Shown piece after piece: positions 34,709 through 47,585 of a stretch of DNA of 64,000 nt. The stretch comes from Erodium maritimum. Lineage: Eukaryota; Streptophyta; Magnoliopsida; Geraniales; Geraniaceae. Positions within the stretch are counted from its first letter, which is position 1, and each line of letters begins with the position of its first letter. The notes under the pieces are model-generated. The model was not told where the DNA came from and did no database searches. It saw only the letters and a program-made list of their open reading frames with translations. The stretch is from positions 37,593,825 through 37,657,824 of the forward strand of contig OY997591.1 in NCBI GenBank assembly GCA_963921825.1, given 5' to 3'. The translations under genes and the position numbers were made by a program.

Positions 34709-36440
34709 AACGCATATGTTTTCTCTCTCAACCAAAGACAAAACCCTAGCCTACTGTTCCAGCCGCCTCCTGCCTCTCTCTTCTCGCCATCGCCAGTGAC
34801 AGCCACGACCATGGCCGTGGTCGATGCCGGCGAAGGCCTCCTCTATTCTTCCTTCTTCCCCCCATTTTTTTCCTTTTCCCTCTTGTCTCGTTGACCTCGT
34901 CCTCGCTGTCTGCTTCGTCGGGGTGGAGTCTGCTCTTGTTCCGGTGACTGGGCATCGCTGTAAGTCTCGTCAGATCTTCATTCGTGTGCCTGGACCTCAG
35001 TTCGTGGTTGCTGGGCTCGGATCTGTTTGAGCTCGTGGTGCTTTCCCCGCCGCCGGCACTCTTGTCTTGCTGGAGTCCTTGAGCTCTCCTGCCTCACCGG
35101 AGTTCGTGCTCCTCTTATCGCCTGAGACAAGCCCAAATTTGTAGATCCGTTCCTTGCCCCAGTAGATCTGCGTCGGTCGGCGTGGTGGCTTCTCGTGGCG
35201 ACTTCAGGTTTGAGCCTCGCCGGTTCTTCTATTTGGGTAGCCAGGCCGGGATCTGTCTGGCTGTTGGGCTGCCCTGCCTTGGCCTGAGGCCTGGCTTGGG
35301 CTTCGATCTGGGCCAGTGTCTTGGGCCTGGCTTGGGCTTTGTCATGGGCCAACGCCTTGGGCCTGGTCTGGGCTTTGGCCTAGGTCAAGGTTCTGGTGGT
35401 TCTTGTTTTAGGAGCTTTTGGGGTGTCTCGTGGTGCTCGGGTTTTTTGCCGACTAGTCTCAAAGCTTATGTTGTTCGCGATTCTTCATTCTTGTTGATCG
35501 TAGTGGTTTTGAGGGAGTTTGTGTTGCTCAGGTCCGGGGCTCCTCTACTGGCCTTGGTTTTCTTTCAATTCGGTTTTGGTTCGGCTCTTGCTCGGTATTA
35601 CTACAGGTCATTCTGGTTTCGGAAGGCTCAGCTCGAGTTTCAACATAGGTTTCCCGATCGTTTGGCTTTCTGTGGTTTGGGCTTCTGGTTGCTGCTTTGC
35701 TGCTCGTCGGATCCTTTTGAGGCGGATTTCAGGTGGCTTGCTGTAGATCTACCGTGGGTAGCGTTTCTGTTAGAGGATTTGTTGTGCATCTGGACTTATC
35801 CATCTTCGACTCGGATGGTATTCCCTATTTCTCCCTAATTTTATCTGTAGCTTACTGAAATACTGATCATCCCTACTTATAGGCTCCTTTCGGTTTTCCT
35901 AGTACGCATCTCTTTGTGAGACGGGCCCATCATTCTTTAGGTATTGGCCTTTGACGAGTTTTACTGGGTCTTTCGACCTGAAAGTCGAGGCGTTCTGTTT
36001 TTTAGGGTTTTGAGTTCCAGTGATTTTTTTGCTGGATTATCTCTACCGTGTTCGATGTTGGTCGTCGGTGTGTTGGTATCCTTGTACTCGCTGAGTTTGG
36101 GTGCCGATGAGATACAATTATTCTCACAATCTCGGATAAAGTTATGGGGTTTCAGTGGAGGGCGGCTTTGCTTCTTTGCGCATAATGGTTGCAAAATATG
36201 GGTAGTTGACCCCTTTTTACCGGGCTTCATGGTTGCTAAATCCGAGTTCTTGACTCTTTTGTTAGCTTGTTGTGTTGTGCTTAGATGATTGTCATATTTG
36301 GTTCTAAGACCTTTGTCCCCCCTTATTGGGCTAGTTTGGTTATTGGTCCGATCTCTGTAGCTAGAGTTCTGTAATTCATCCGCCTAATTCAGTCTTTGAA
36401 TTGGTGAGTTTTAATATATTGTTTTGCCGATCAAAAAAAA
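34709..36440 (+). mobile_element. Non-autonomous LINE-like insertion in the C0 leader
   Basis: Flanked by the 13-bp TSD aatttcttgcatg (34696-34708 and 36441-36453) and ending gccgatc plus an A-run. The 1732 bp begin with CT-rich gene-like DNA and contain no endonuclease or RT. The last ~100 bp match the 3' end of the full LINE at 21720-21821, so it probably shared that family's RT. A 218-codon open frame (35182-35838) starts with GTG and shows no known domain; its Gly/Leu-rich part comes from a minisatellite. Confidence 0.88.
35270..35395 (+). repeat. ~36-bp minisatellite inside the LINE-like insertion
   Basis: Three units of gggcctggcttgggctt followed by variable 18-19 bp, reading as a 12-residue LGPGLGF-type repeat in one frame. 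Confidence 0.8.
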
Positions 36441-36453
36441 AATTTCTTGCATG

Positions 36454-37845
36454 TGGGTTTTATGCATGAAATTGGTGATTTCCGAAATAAAATCAAATCT
36501 GATTTTTTTGGACAAGGTTTAATTTTCAGGGTCACGAGACCGGGAATCTCGGGGAGCCGATCCCGTGACCGGATAGGGCTCCGTTGGACGGAGCTAGGCC
36601 GATTCGTGACTATTGGATAGTCAGAACACCGGGGCTAAACCATTTCGGGAATTGCGATGCGTTTGGAACTGTCATGATGAACCACAAAATTAAACGTTCA
36701 GAAAATACATTTTTGAAACCGGTTTCGATAAACCGTGTAATAATTTTCGAAACTTGGAAGCTAATTTAAATCACTCATATCTCGCTCTTTGATAACACGC
36801 TGCATGATGTGATGATTATGCATGGTACACGTTCTTATGCCCTGGGTAGTTTTATCGTTTTTCTCGGACTGCGTGCCGATAGTGTTAGCGTGTAACTATT
36901 CTTTTAAAGGTGTGGTCGTCGTACCACTTGTTTGTAATAACTATTACTTTCCGACCTGCGAGTCGTGTATTTTATTGTAACCGTAATCGCCGGCTTGAAG
37001 ACGAAGAAGCTTAAGAGGCAAGTGGGAGGCCCACGTCGTCAGCTTGAAGTCAAAATTGCTCAAGACCGGGTTGCAAATAGTTTAAGGGGCTATGACGTGC
37101 ACGTCTTTATGCTTGATGCTTTGTTTAAATTATGCATGATTATATGGTTAGAATGCATGCTTAGATTTAAACTTTCAAGCAAATCACCTCACATGAAAAG
37201 ATAAATTAGTTTTAATCGCTTGTTTGTGAGCCCTTGAATCGTCTTTACATTGGATGTAGTAGACGGGTTTGAAGGAAGAATTTTATTGGATGTAACTGGA
37301 GACGTCATTACATTTGGAATGTGGTTGACGTTCTCATCACATCAATGGTGTGCCAAAATTTCGAACATGACAAGACAAGTAAAAACGGGTCATGTCCGAT
37401 ACCTCCCAATTTATCGACAACTTCCTACTTCCTCGACCTATGGGTGTTGTGGGCCTTAGCGGAGCATCCATGGGAAGGCGCTGTAGCAAAATTGGTCAGC
37501 ATATGTGGGTGTTGGGCGCCTTAGCGGAGCCTACATAGTGACGGGCCATAGTTAAAAATTGGTGGACCCGACTACAATTCTCAGCATGAGGTTGAGCTAG
37601 GGTATCAGATAGGGTAAGCCGTGTACTTAAGTACATACCTTAGCCAAGAGTCATATTGGTTGCGATCGGATGGATTCCGGCCTACATAGCTCGGTTGAGT
37701 GGTGAGCCTTAGTTCAGCTCAATAAAGTGAATCAAGGTTCTTGGTTCAAGATTCTATAGATTTAGAATCGATTGTCGGTGTTTGAACTATATCTTCATAA
37801 TTTATTCAGTTTACTGATTAAATTCAATTTGTCGTGTGGATCAAA
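36454..37845 (+). other. C0 leader (5' UTR), resumed
   Basis: Long untranslated leader between primer site and gag, homologous to 42600-44055 and 50100-51540 (shared ctcggggagccga and gggctccgttggacgga). No convincing ORF. Confidence 0.7.
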
Positions 37846-38440
37846 ATGGCTAACACATTAGCGAACAACGATAGTTTGTCATTGATAACCATACTTGATG
37901 GAGTCAAGGTTAATGGGACAAATTATCTGGAGTGGTACAGAGTTTTGAGGATAGACCTCAAATTTATAGATGCAAAGGAAATATCGTTGATAAGGCTATC
38001 CCTTATGTCCAAAAAATGAAGGGGCATCTTGAACATTTTAATTGACTTAGTCTTAAGATAGTGTCGGAGATGGCAACAAACGTGGGTCTACGCTCCCTCC
38101 TTGTGTGTATGATGAGTTCATCGTGAGCTATCATATGCACGATATGGACAAGACTAAATCATAGTTACATGGCACATTTTTGACTATTGAGAAAAATATC
38201 GAGGATCTAGAATCCAAGGATATTCTGATGGTCAGAAAGGGATCTAGTTTTGGGAGGGAAACTAGTAGTGGCAAGGGCAAGACCCCTGCGCACTTGGAAA
38301 GAAAGATGAGACACACGATCGCTCCTAAACCTCCAAGGACCGGGGGTCCTCGAGGAAGGTTGAGGAGGATGAGATTGTCTGCTTCTACTGCTAGAAGCCT
38401 GATCATTGGATTCAGAATTACGGGAAAAACCAGGATAATT
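37846..38440 (+). pseudogene. Copia gag of C0
   Basis: ATG 37846, MANTLANNDSLSL, then the gag core VNGTNYLEWYRVLRIDLKF. A frameshift follows near 37975 and stops accumulate. About 140 bp present here (roughly 38010-38150) are missing from C1 and C2. The zinc knuckle near 38370 reads CFYC then a stop, then H, with Tyr in place of the last Cys. In an intact element gag forms the particle and binds RNA. Confidence 0.8.
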
Positions 38441-38499
38441 TGACTAACAGCAGTGGGACTGCGCCTTCATTATGTATTAACTTAATAGAGTTACCTCTC

Positions 38500-41410
38500 T
38501 CTACTTCCAAAGTTTCATGGGTATTGGATACCGAGGGTGAATCTCACATACGCACTAACGTGCAGTGGTTGGAAGGTAGGAGAAGTTTTAAGAAGAACAT
38601 ATTGGACCTTAGAGTGGACAACAAATAAGGGTTGTCGCGACTGTTGTAGGATCCATGAGTATTCATCTTCCAAATAACCTTGTTGTGTTCTAAACAATAT
38701 ATATTGCATACCTATTAGGATTATTATATTTGTATCCGTGTTAGACACCGAAGGATATAATATGGATATTGGAAATTGGATTTTCAATATTCTATGAAAT
38801 GATATGTTTTATGTTCAAACAAACATTGTCAAAGGATTGTACATATTGTATATGGATAACAATGCCTCGAGCTTTATTTATAAGGTTGATACCAAAAGGT
38901 CTTAACCCAATAATTTAGAACAGACTCTGTTAAGGCATTGTCATTTAGGACACATAATCAAGAAACGAATATCAATCACTTCACAAGTGCGTACATTGAG
39001 GTCCATTCGTATTTCATTCGAATAATAAATGCAAGGCTTGTCAGTTCGCTTGCCAGGAGGGGTTTTATCTACTTTATCACATTTACTGATGGTTGCAGTA
39101 AATATGATTATGTCTATTCGATCAGACATAAGTCTAAAACTTTGATAAATTCAAAGAGTTCAAGACTGAAGTAGAAAACCAGCTCGGGAAAAGTATTAAG
39201 GCTCTTCGATTGGATCGAGGAAGAGAATACTTAACTACAGAGTTTTTAGATCATCTAAAAGAGAATGGGATCATTCGGAATGGACTCCTCCCGGGACACC
39301 GTAGTTGAGAGGTGTAGCCGAACGGAGAAATCAGACATTGTTGGACAATGGTCTGATTCATGGTCAGTTGGACAGATCTCTCTATCTCTTTCTAGGGTTT
39401 TGCTCTAGAGACAGTCGCATTCAGTTTGAATCAGGCTCCTACGAAGGCTGTGGAAGGGACACCATTTAAGAAATGGAACGGGGGGAGACCCGTTTTGTCC
39501 TTCCTAAAGATTTGGGGTTGCAAGGCTTATGTGAAGCGGTTAGTTCACAGTAAGCTTGAACCAAGATCTGCGAAATGCACCTTCGTGGGGTATCCCAAGG
39601 AAACAAGGGGATACTACTTCTACAAACTTAGTGAGAACATGGTGTTCGTCACTTGGATGTGGTCTTTGTGCAAAGGGAATTTGTTTTCAAAGACGTCAGT
39701 GGGAGGGTTGTACATCTAGAAGAAGTTCAAGATGGTACAGATGCCTCTAACCACATGACAACCCAATAGAGGAGCATGAACTGGCCGTAGAGCAAGAACC
39801 AATTCCTGAAGGTCCAAGGCATTCTGGAAGGATTATTCACCCACCTTCGAGGTATGGTTGTTTTGTATCTGGAGGTGACAGTGAGCTAATGGTGGATCAT
39901 GAGGATCCAGCCATCTTTTCAAGAAGCCGTGGATGGGCCCGACTCCGAGTTATGGCTGGGAGCCATGAGGTCGGAAATGTAATTCATGTTGGATAACCAA
40001 GTCTGGGAACTGGTTGATCCCATCGATGGTGTGAAGACCATCAGATGCAAATGGATCTTCAAGGTGAAAATGGACATGGATGGAAACCCTTAGACCTATA
40101 AAGCCCGACTGATTGCAAAAGGTTATAGGCAGATCCAAGGGATTGACTACGAGGAAACCTCCATACCAGTGGCAATGGTCAAATTTATCTAGATTCTTCT
40201 TGACATAGTCTCGTATCTTGATTACGAGATATGGCAAGTGGATGTCAAAACCTCTTTTACATGGGAATTGATTGAGGACGTTTTATGTCTCAGCCCGAAG
40301 GTTTTGATGATCCGAAGAATAAGGGATAGATTTATAAGTTGTTGAAATCCATTTGTGGATTGAAACAAACTTCTCGGAGTTGGAACCTTCGTTTTGATGA
40401 AGCTGTAATTGGATTCGACTTTATAAAGAACGAGGATGACCCTTGCGTTTATAAGAAGGCTAGTTGGAGTTAGATTTCCTTTATGGTGTTGTATGTCGAT
40501 GGCATAGTACTTATCGGAAACGACGTCCCTACTTTAAACAAGACCAAATCTTGGAGGGGACGTGTTTCGTGATGAAGGACTTAGGAGAGGCTGCTTATAT
40601 CTTAGGGATTAAGATATATAGAGATCACACCAAGAGGGTCTTGGGATTAAGTCAGAGCACCTAAGTGAACAATGCATTGAGTAGGTTCTCAATGCTCGGT
40701 TCAAAGAAAGGATTCTTACCAGCTCGTTATGGCATTAATCTCAGCGAAACACAATGTCCTAAAACACCTAATAAGCTGAAAAGGATGATGCGAATCCCAT
40801 GCGCCTAGGAGGGGCAGGATCGATCATATATGCCATGACATATACAAGACTGGATGGCTTGTATGCCTTGTGTTGTACCAGTAGACATCAGTCTGACCCT
40901 TGAGGAAAGATGAGTCTGAACTAGTCGTTAATGAGTATGTTGACACTAGTTTCCAAACAGATGCAGATGAATTTAGAAGTCAGTCAGGATATCTGTTTAC
41001 GCTGAATGGTGGTGCTTTCAGCTGGAAGAGCGTGAAGCAAGATACCGTCGCTGACTCCACGACAGAGGCCGAGTACATAGCGGCTTTAGGGGCAACCAAG
41101 GAGGCTATATGGATTAGGAAGTTCATTGCAGGGTTGAGTGTAATTAAAAACCCATCCAGCCCGGTGAACCTATTTTGCGACAACAATAGGGCCATTGCTG
41201 AAGCTAAAGAGCCCATATCACATAACAAATCCAAACATGTACTGCGGGGATATCACCAAATCAGAGGGATTCTGAACATAGTTGATTTAGAATCACATAT
41301 ATTGCAACGAATGATAACATAACCGATCCGATGACCAAAGCGCTCTCGTTACCCAAGCACGAGAGATATGTAAGGCAATGGGATTATATTGGAGTTTAGA
41401 TTGGAGCTAG
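38500..41410 (+). pseudogene. Copia pol of C0: protease, integrase, RT, RNase H
   Basis: The protease site reads WVLDTE (38527-38535; third residue normally Gly). Pre-integrase and integrase follow. About 110 bp around the first catalytic Asp are missing near 39000-39030, but LDRGREY and VAERRN keep the later acidic residues. The integrase C-terminal part is 39426-39719. RT has CKWIFKVKMDMDGNP then a stop near 40090, VDVKT and YVDG (40492-40503; second Asp changed). RNase H (40900-41322) keeps TEAEY and FCDN. It ends YWSLDWS and a stop at 41408-41410. Many frameshifts; not functional. Confidence 0.85.
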
Positions 41411-41424
41411 GTCAAATGGGAGAT

Positions 41425-42502
41425 TGTTAAACTCAGCTCCTGTAGTCTAATCGTAAACGTCCAATTGTAAATATCATCGTTGGCAATATAATAAAGCGGC
41501 TTTTAATATTACTTAAGTATTGCAGTAATATGTCGTATGTGTTTCCGATCTATGCCCACTATGCGAATAGAACCATAGATTAGGATGGATCACACTCGAT
41601 GAGGTCCCTAGTCAATAGTCTTCGCTAGAAGCGACTAGTATGAAATATGACTCTTGATGGCTTACGTTCTATTGGTCATTGGAATGGTTTCCGGAGTCTT
41701 ATCATAGACATCATGTGGGACATGATGTTGGACGACCCGACCTGAGTATGTTCCATATTAAGTCATGAACATAATCAAAGTCGTTTCTTGTCAGGTATCC
41801 TTAGACCGAGGAGTCTATATGATTGTTATGCAGTAAACAACCAAGTTTGTCCTGAAAGCCCAACGTTGCACCGTGACTGGGCTTCCATAACGGCCATGAT
41901 TGGCTTGGGGATTGACTACATGAGTGACATGATAGACGACTAAGGGAATTATCGCTCATACTGCGGTATGGGAAGGATATCTGGTTCACGACCGCTTGAT
42001 CGAGAGTGACTGACGGAAAAGCATGGCCATGCACATGATACGGGGTATCATAAGGTCAGTTATCTCATATATCAAGGAACATTGATTGAGAATAATAAGC
42101 ATGACGACTATATGCCTTATCTAAATCAGGATATCGGAGATAAGGGATAATGACAAGGATGGCTGAAAGGTCAGAATCGACAGGGGGGGATTCGTTATGC
42201 AGGGTCAGGCGATACCGAGTCTCGTTAGTTGCCAGATTATTAAGATCAAGTAAAATGAGATTTTACGTTGATCTTACCGACATGCATATACCTAAGGGTC
42301 ACATCATAAGTTTGTAACTCGATAAGAACGCAACGTAGTTTGGTTTGGAGGGAGTCATGTCACGAATTGCCATAGTGGACGAGCTAGCATGATGGGCTCG
42401 GTATAGGATCTCTTGTAAGGGCCCAAGACTGGCTCACATGGGCTAGGCCCAACAAGAACCAAAGGTCAAAGGTTGACTAAGTAGTCTTGTTAAACTAAGT
42501 GG
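41425..42502 (+). repeat. 3' LTR of C0, truncated
   Basis: Follows the tract caaatgggagat (41413-41424). Begins tgttaaactcagctcc and matches the first 1068 bp of the 5' LTR. It stops at actaagtgg, where the C1 primer-site region begins. Confidence 0.88.
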
Positions 42503-44055
42503 CATGATGAGCCGTGCTACTTTCGGGATTCACAAGACGGTGTTCAAAGTTTCGGTTTTGCTTGGAAGTTTCGTTTTTGGCATGTTGTTTTGCTAAATTG
42601 TTTGATAACATGTTTTAAATTCTTGTTTATGGATTTAATGCATGTAAAATGAATTTTTGAAAATTATTTCAAGTCTCGAAATTTTGAAAAAAAATTTATT
42701 TTTTGGGTCTCGGGAGCGGGACTCTCGGGGAGCCGAAACCGGGACCGAACGGGGCTCCGTTGGACGGATCTAGGCCAAGCATGACCATTGGATGGTTGAT
42801 ATGACAAGGCTAAAACGTTTTGTTAGTTATGACGAGTTTGGAACCGTCATGACGAACTCGAAGATCAAATGTTCAAAAGTTTCATTTTTGAACGGTTTCG
42901 ATAAACCGAGCATCAAAAAATTTCGAAACTTGGCTATTAATTAAAACCGGAAAATCACATGATGTTTGATAACATGCTTGTTTGATAACACGATGTGTGA
43001 TGTGATGTTGGCATGGTGTACATAATAGCCCCGAGCTCGATTTAATTATTTATCGCTTTTCACGGCCTGCGAGCCGTTAGAGTTAGCGTGTAATTATTCT
43101 TTCAAGGTGTGGTCGTCGAACCACTTGTTTGTAATATTTATTTATTCCCGACCTGCGAGTCGTGTATTAAATTGTAATATTTTACTCAAGACGAAGAAAG
43201 GGCGAGAAGGTCATTCGGTGGCTTTTCGGGTGTTGGCATCGGCTTGGAGTCGGTGGAGCTCAAGAAGCTAGTGGCAGTTAGTTTAGGGGGCTATTATGTG
43301 CACATTTATCGCTTTATGCTTGGTTTAGTTTATGCATGACTAATTCTATGTGTTTTAGAATTGCATGCTTAACTTTATTTACCGAGCATATCACTTCACA
43401 TGCAAAGATAAAATTGGAATTTTAATCCTTGTGTGTGAACCCTTAGAACCGTCATTGCATTGGATATAGTTGACGGGTTCAAAGGAAGAATTACATTGGA
43501 TGTAATTTGAGGCATCATTGCATTTGGAATGTAGTTGATGTGCTCATCGCATCTAGGATGTGCCAAAGTTTTGAACACAACTGGACAAGTAAAAGCGGGT
43601 CATGTCCGATACCTCCCAATCATCAACACCTTACTACCTCCCCGTCCTATGGGTGTCGTGCACATTAGCGGAGCATCCATGGGGAAGCGGGGTAGTAGGT
43701 TTGGACGACATATGTGGGTGTCGTGCGCATTAGCGGAGCACCTACATAGTGACGGGCCATAGTTGAAAATTGGTGGACCCGACTACGATTCTCAGCCTGA
43801 GGTTAAGCTAGGGTAACAGATAGGGTAAGCCGTGTACATAAGTACATACCCTAGCCAAGAGTCACATTGGATGTGATTGGATGGAGTCCTACCTACATAG
43901 CTCAATTAAGTGGTGAGTATTAGTTCAGCTTAATCGAGTGAATCAAGGATCTTGGTTTCAGATTCTAAAGGTTTAGAATCGATTGTTGGTGTTTAAGCTT
44001 GATCTTCATAAAATTTATTCAGTTTACTGATTGAATTTTATTTGTTGTAGATCAA
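42503..44055 (+). other. C1 leader (5' UTR)
   Basis: Untranslated leader closely similar to 49999-51540. Contains two nearby copies of a cattagcggagca phrase (43665 and 43728) in a diverged internal duplication. No coding pattern. Confidence 0.7.
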
Positions 44056-44600
44056 ATGGCAAAATTCAGCGGACATTAATAGTTTGTCATTAAAAACCAT
44101 TCTTGACAGGGTCAAGCTAAATGGGACAAACTATTTGGACTGGTACAAAATTTTGAGGATAGTCCTCAAGTCTGAACGCAAAGAATATGTCCTTGACAAT
44201 GCTGTCTCTAAGACCATATCAGAGTTACATGAAGTGTCATTAATTGCTGAGAAGAATATATCAGGGATCTGGGATCCAAGGATATTCTGATGGTCAACAA
44301 GGGAATTGGAAGTGGCAAGGGCGGGGCCCATGCGCACTGGGCAGGAAAGATGAGACACCTGAGAATGTCTGATTCTATTGCCAACAGCCTGGTCATTGGA
44401 ACCAGGATTACAGGAAGTTCACGGCTGATCTGAAGAAGGGCAGTGGGACTGCGCCTTCATCAAATAGCCTGGATGATCTGAAGAAGGGCAGTAGGACTGC
44501 GCCTTCATCAGGAAACCTGGATGATCTAAGGAAGGGCGGTGGGACCGTGCCTTCATCCGGTATTAACTCTATAGAGCTACATCTCTCTACTTCCAAAGAT
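44056..44600 (+). pseudogene. Copia gag of C1
   Basis: ATG 44056. One extra A in the fifth codon region shifts the frame relative to C2. The core LNGTNYLDWYKILRIVLK is readable in the next frame, followed by YVLDNAVSKT and a jump to SELHEV that marks the shared gag deletion, then a stop at 44288-44290. The zinc knuckle region (near 44365) and three copies of a 48-bp linker repeat (44416-44560) follow. Confidence 0.82.
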
Positions 44601-47571
44601 TCATGGGTATTAGATACCAGGAATGAATCTCACACATGCACTTATATATGGTGGCTGAAAGTAGGAGAGGTTTGGAAAGCACGAAGTGGACCTCAGAGTT
44701 GTGGCAACTGCTGTAGGATCCATGAGTCTTGCTTTGCCAAGAGGCCTTGTCTTAGTATTGTATAATGTATATTGCATACCTACTTTTAGTAGGAATATTA
44801 TATCTGTATCCGTGATTGACAAGGAAGGATATAATGTTAATATTGGAAATGGAGTTTTCAATGTTCTATGCAATGATATGTTTTATACCAGTACTGACTT
44901 GGTTGGAGGATTGTACATATTAGATATGGGTAACAATGCCTCAAGTTCTATATATTTCGTTAATACCAAGAGGTATAAATCCAACGATTTAAACCTAACT
45001 CTGTTATGGCACTGTCATTTAGGCCGCATAAACAAGAAACACCTATCAACACTTCAGAAGTGCGGACTTTAAGGTTCATTCGAATTCCATTCGATCGATA
45101 GGTGCAAGGTTTGTTTGATGGTAAAAATGACTAAAGTGCCCTTTTATCGATCGCGATGAAAGGGCGGGTGAATTATTGGGGCTGATACACTCGAATGTAT
45201 GTAGACCAATAAGTTCATTTGCCAGGAGGGGTTTTAGCTACTTTATCACATTTACTGATGATTACAGTAAATATGGTTATGTCTATTCGCTGAGACATAA
45301 GTCTGAAGCTTTTGATAAATTCAAAGAGTTTAAAACTAAAGTAGAAAACCAGCTCGACAAAGGTATTAAGGCACTTCGATTGGATCGAGGTGGAAAATAC
45401 TTGACCACAGAGTTATTAGATCATCTAAAAGAGAATGAGATCCTTTTGGAATGGATTCCTCCTGGGACACTGTAGATGAAAGGTGTAGCCAAACGGAGAA
45501 ATCGGACATTGTTAGACAATGGTCTGTTCCATGATTAGTTGGATTGATCTCCCAATCCCTTTCTGGGTTATGCTCTAGAGACGACCGCATTCATAGTGAA
45601 TCGGGCTTCGACGAAGGGTGTGGAAGGGACACCATTTTAAAAATGGTACGGGTGATGCCCGATTTGTCCTTCCTAAAGATTTGTGGTTGCGAGGCTTATG
45701 TGAAACATTTGGTTTCGACTAAGCTAGAACCAAGATCTGAGATATGCACCTTCATGTGGTATCCCAAAGCAACAAGGGGATACTACTTCTACAATCCCAG
45801 TGAGAACATGGTGTTCGTCGCTTGGGGTGGGGTCTTTATGGAAAAGGAGTTTTGTTTCCAAAGACGTCATTGGGAGGACTGTGCATCTCGAAGAAATTCA
45901 GGATGGTACAGATCTGTCTAAACCAATTGACAACCCAGTAGAAAGGAGCCAGAGATTGTCGTAGAGTAAGAACCAATTCCTGTTACAATTCCGGAAGGTC
46001 CAAGGCGATTTGAAAGGATCAATCTTCCACCTCCAAGATATGGTATCCGGAGGTGACAATGAAGTCGTGGTGGATAACGATGATCCAGCCACCTTTCAAG
46101 AAGTCGTGGATGGGCCTGACTCTGAGTTATGGCTGGGTGCCATGAGGGAGGAAATGCAATCCATGTCGGACAACTGAGTCTGGGAACCGGTTGATCCCAT
46201 CAATTGTGTGAGGACTATCGGATGCAAATGGATCTTCAAGGTGAAGATGGACGTGGACGGCAACCCTCTGACCAACAAAGCTCAACTAGTGGCGAAAGGT
46301 TATAGGCAGATCCAATGGATTGACTATGAGGAAAACTTCTCCCTAGTGGTTATGGTCAAAATCGATCCAAATTCTTCTTGACATAACTGCGTATCATAAT
46401 TACGAGATATGGCAAGTGGATGTCAAAACCGCTTTCTTAAATGGAAATTTGACTGAGTACGTTTGTATGTCTCGGCCCAAAGGTTTTGATGATCCGAAGA
46501 ATAAGGGAAAGATTTATAAGTTGTTGAAATCCATTTATGGATTGAAACGAACTTCTCGGAGTTGGATCCTTCGTTTTGATGAAGCTGTAATTGGATTTGG
46601 CTTAATCAAGAACGAGGATGAATCTTGCGTTTATAAGAAGGCTAGTGGGATCAAGATTACCTTTCTGGTTCTCATTGAAAACGACATCCCAACCTTGCAG
46701 GAGACTTAAGCTTGGTTGAGGAAGTGTTTTTCAATAAATGACTTAGGCGATGCTTCTTATATCTTAGGGATTAAGATATGTAGAGATCGCACCAAGAGGG
46801 TCTTGGATGTAAGTCAGGGAACCTATGTGAACAAGGCATTGAGTAGGTTCTTAATGCTCGATTCAAAGAAAGTACTCTTACCCACTAGTCATGGCATTTA
46901 TCTCAGCAAGACTCAGTGTCCTAAGACAGCTGATGAGCTGAAAAGGATGATGAGAATCCTATGAGCCTAGGGGCAGGATCGATCATATATGCCATGACAT
47001 GTATGAGACCGGACGTCTCGTAAGCCTTATGTTGTACCAGTAGACATCATTCTAACCCAGGGAAATATGATTCTGAACTAGTCGTCGAAGGATGAGTAGA
47101 CACTAGTTTTCCAAGACAAATCCAGATGACTTTAGAAGTCAGTTAGGATATGTGTTTACGCTGAATGGCAGAGCTTTATCTGGGAGAGCGTAAAGCAAGA
47201 TACCATTGCCGAATCTACGATAGAGGCCAAGTACATGGATGCTGCAGAGGCAGCTAAGGAGGCTATGTGGATTTGGAAATTCATGGCAGGGCTGGGTATA
47301 ATTAAAAACCCATCCAGCCCGGTGAATCCATTTTGCGACAACACAAGGGCCATTGCGCAAGCTAAAAGCCCAGATCGCATAACAAATCCAAACATGTACT
47401 GCGGTGTGTATCCACCTCATCAGAGAAATACTGAACTAAGGTGAAATGAAGATAACCTATATTGCTACAGATGATAACATAGCCAACCCTTTGACTAAGG
47501 CAGTGTCACTGCCTGAACATGTTAGACATGTAAAGTCGATAGGGACATATTGGAGTTTAGATTGGAACTAG
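44601..47571 (+). pseudogene. Copia pol of C1
   Basis: Protease site reads LDTR. The pre-integrase block is LLWHCHLGRINKK (second His changed). Integrase has IHSNVCR (first catalytic Asp to Asn) and VAKRRN (catalytic Glu to Lys). RT pieces are 46090-46290, 46416-46709 (VDVKTAFLNGNL, then FLVLIENDIPTL, with the YVDD box deleted) and 46716-46964. RNase H reads TIEAKYM (Glu to Lys). Ends YWSLDWN and a stop at 47569-47571. Several additional stops. Confidence 0.87.
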
Positions 47572-47585
47572 GGCAAGTGGGAGAT

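Larger units (their letters stand above)
32762..42502 (+). mobile_element. Forward copia element C0, right end deleted
   Basis: 5' LTR, primer site, long leader (holding a LINE-like insertion), gag, pol and a truncated 3' LTR in order. It inserted into the integrase gene of R. No TSD can be seen because the right end is lost. It is the most diverged of the three forward copia copies but keeps features lost in C1 and C2: a longer gag, a single linker repeat and an RT box present as YVDG. Confidence 0.85.

Noticed and set aside
35182-35838. 218-codon open frame
   Set aside because: Starts with GTG rather than ATG, lies within a LINE-like insertion, and much of it is a Gly/Leu minisatellite. 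No domain recognised, so not called as a gene.
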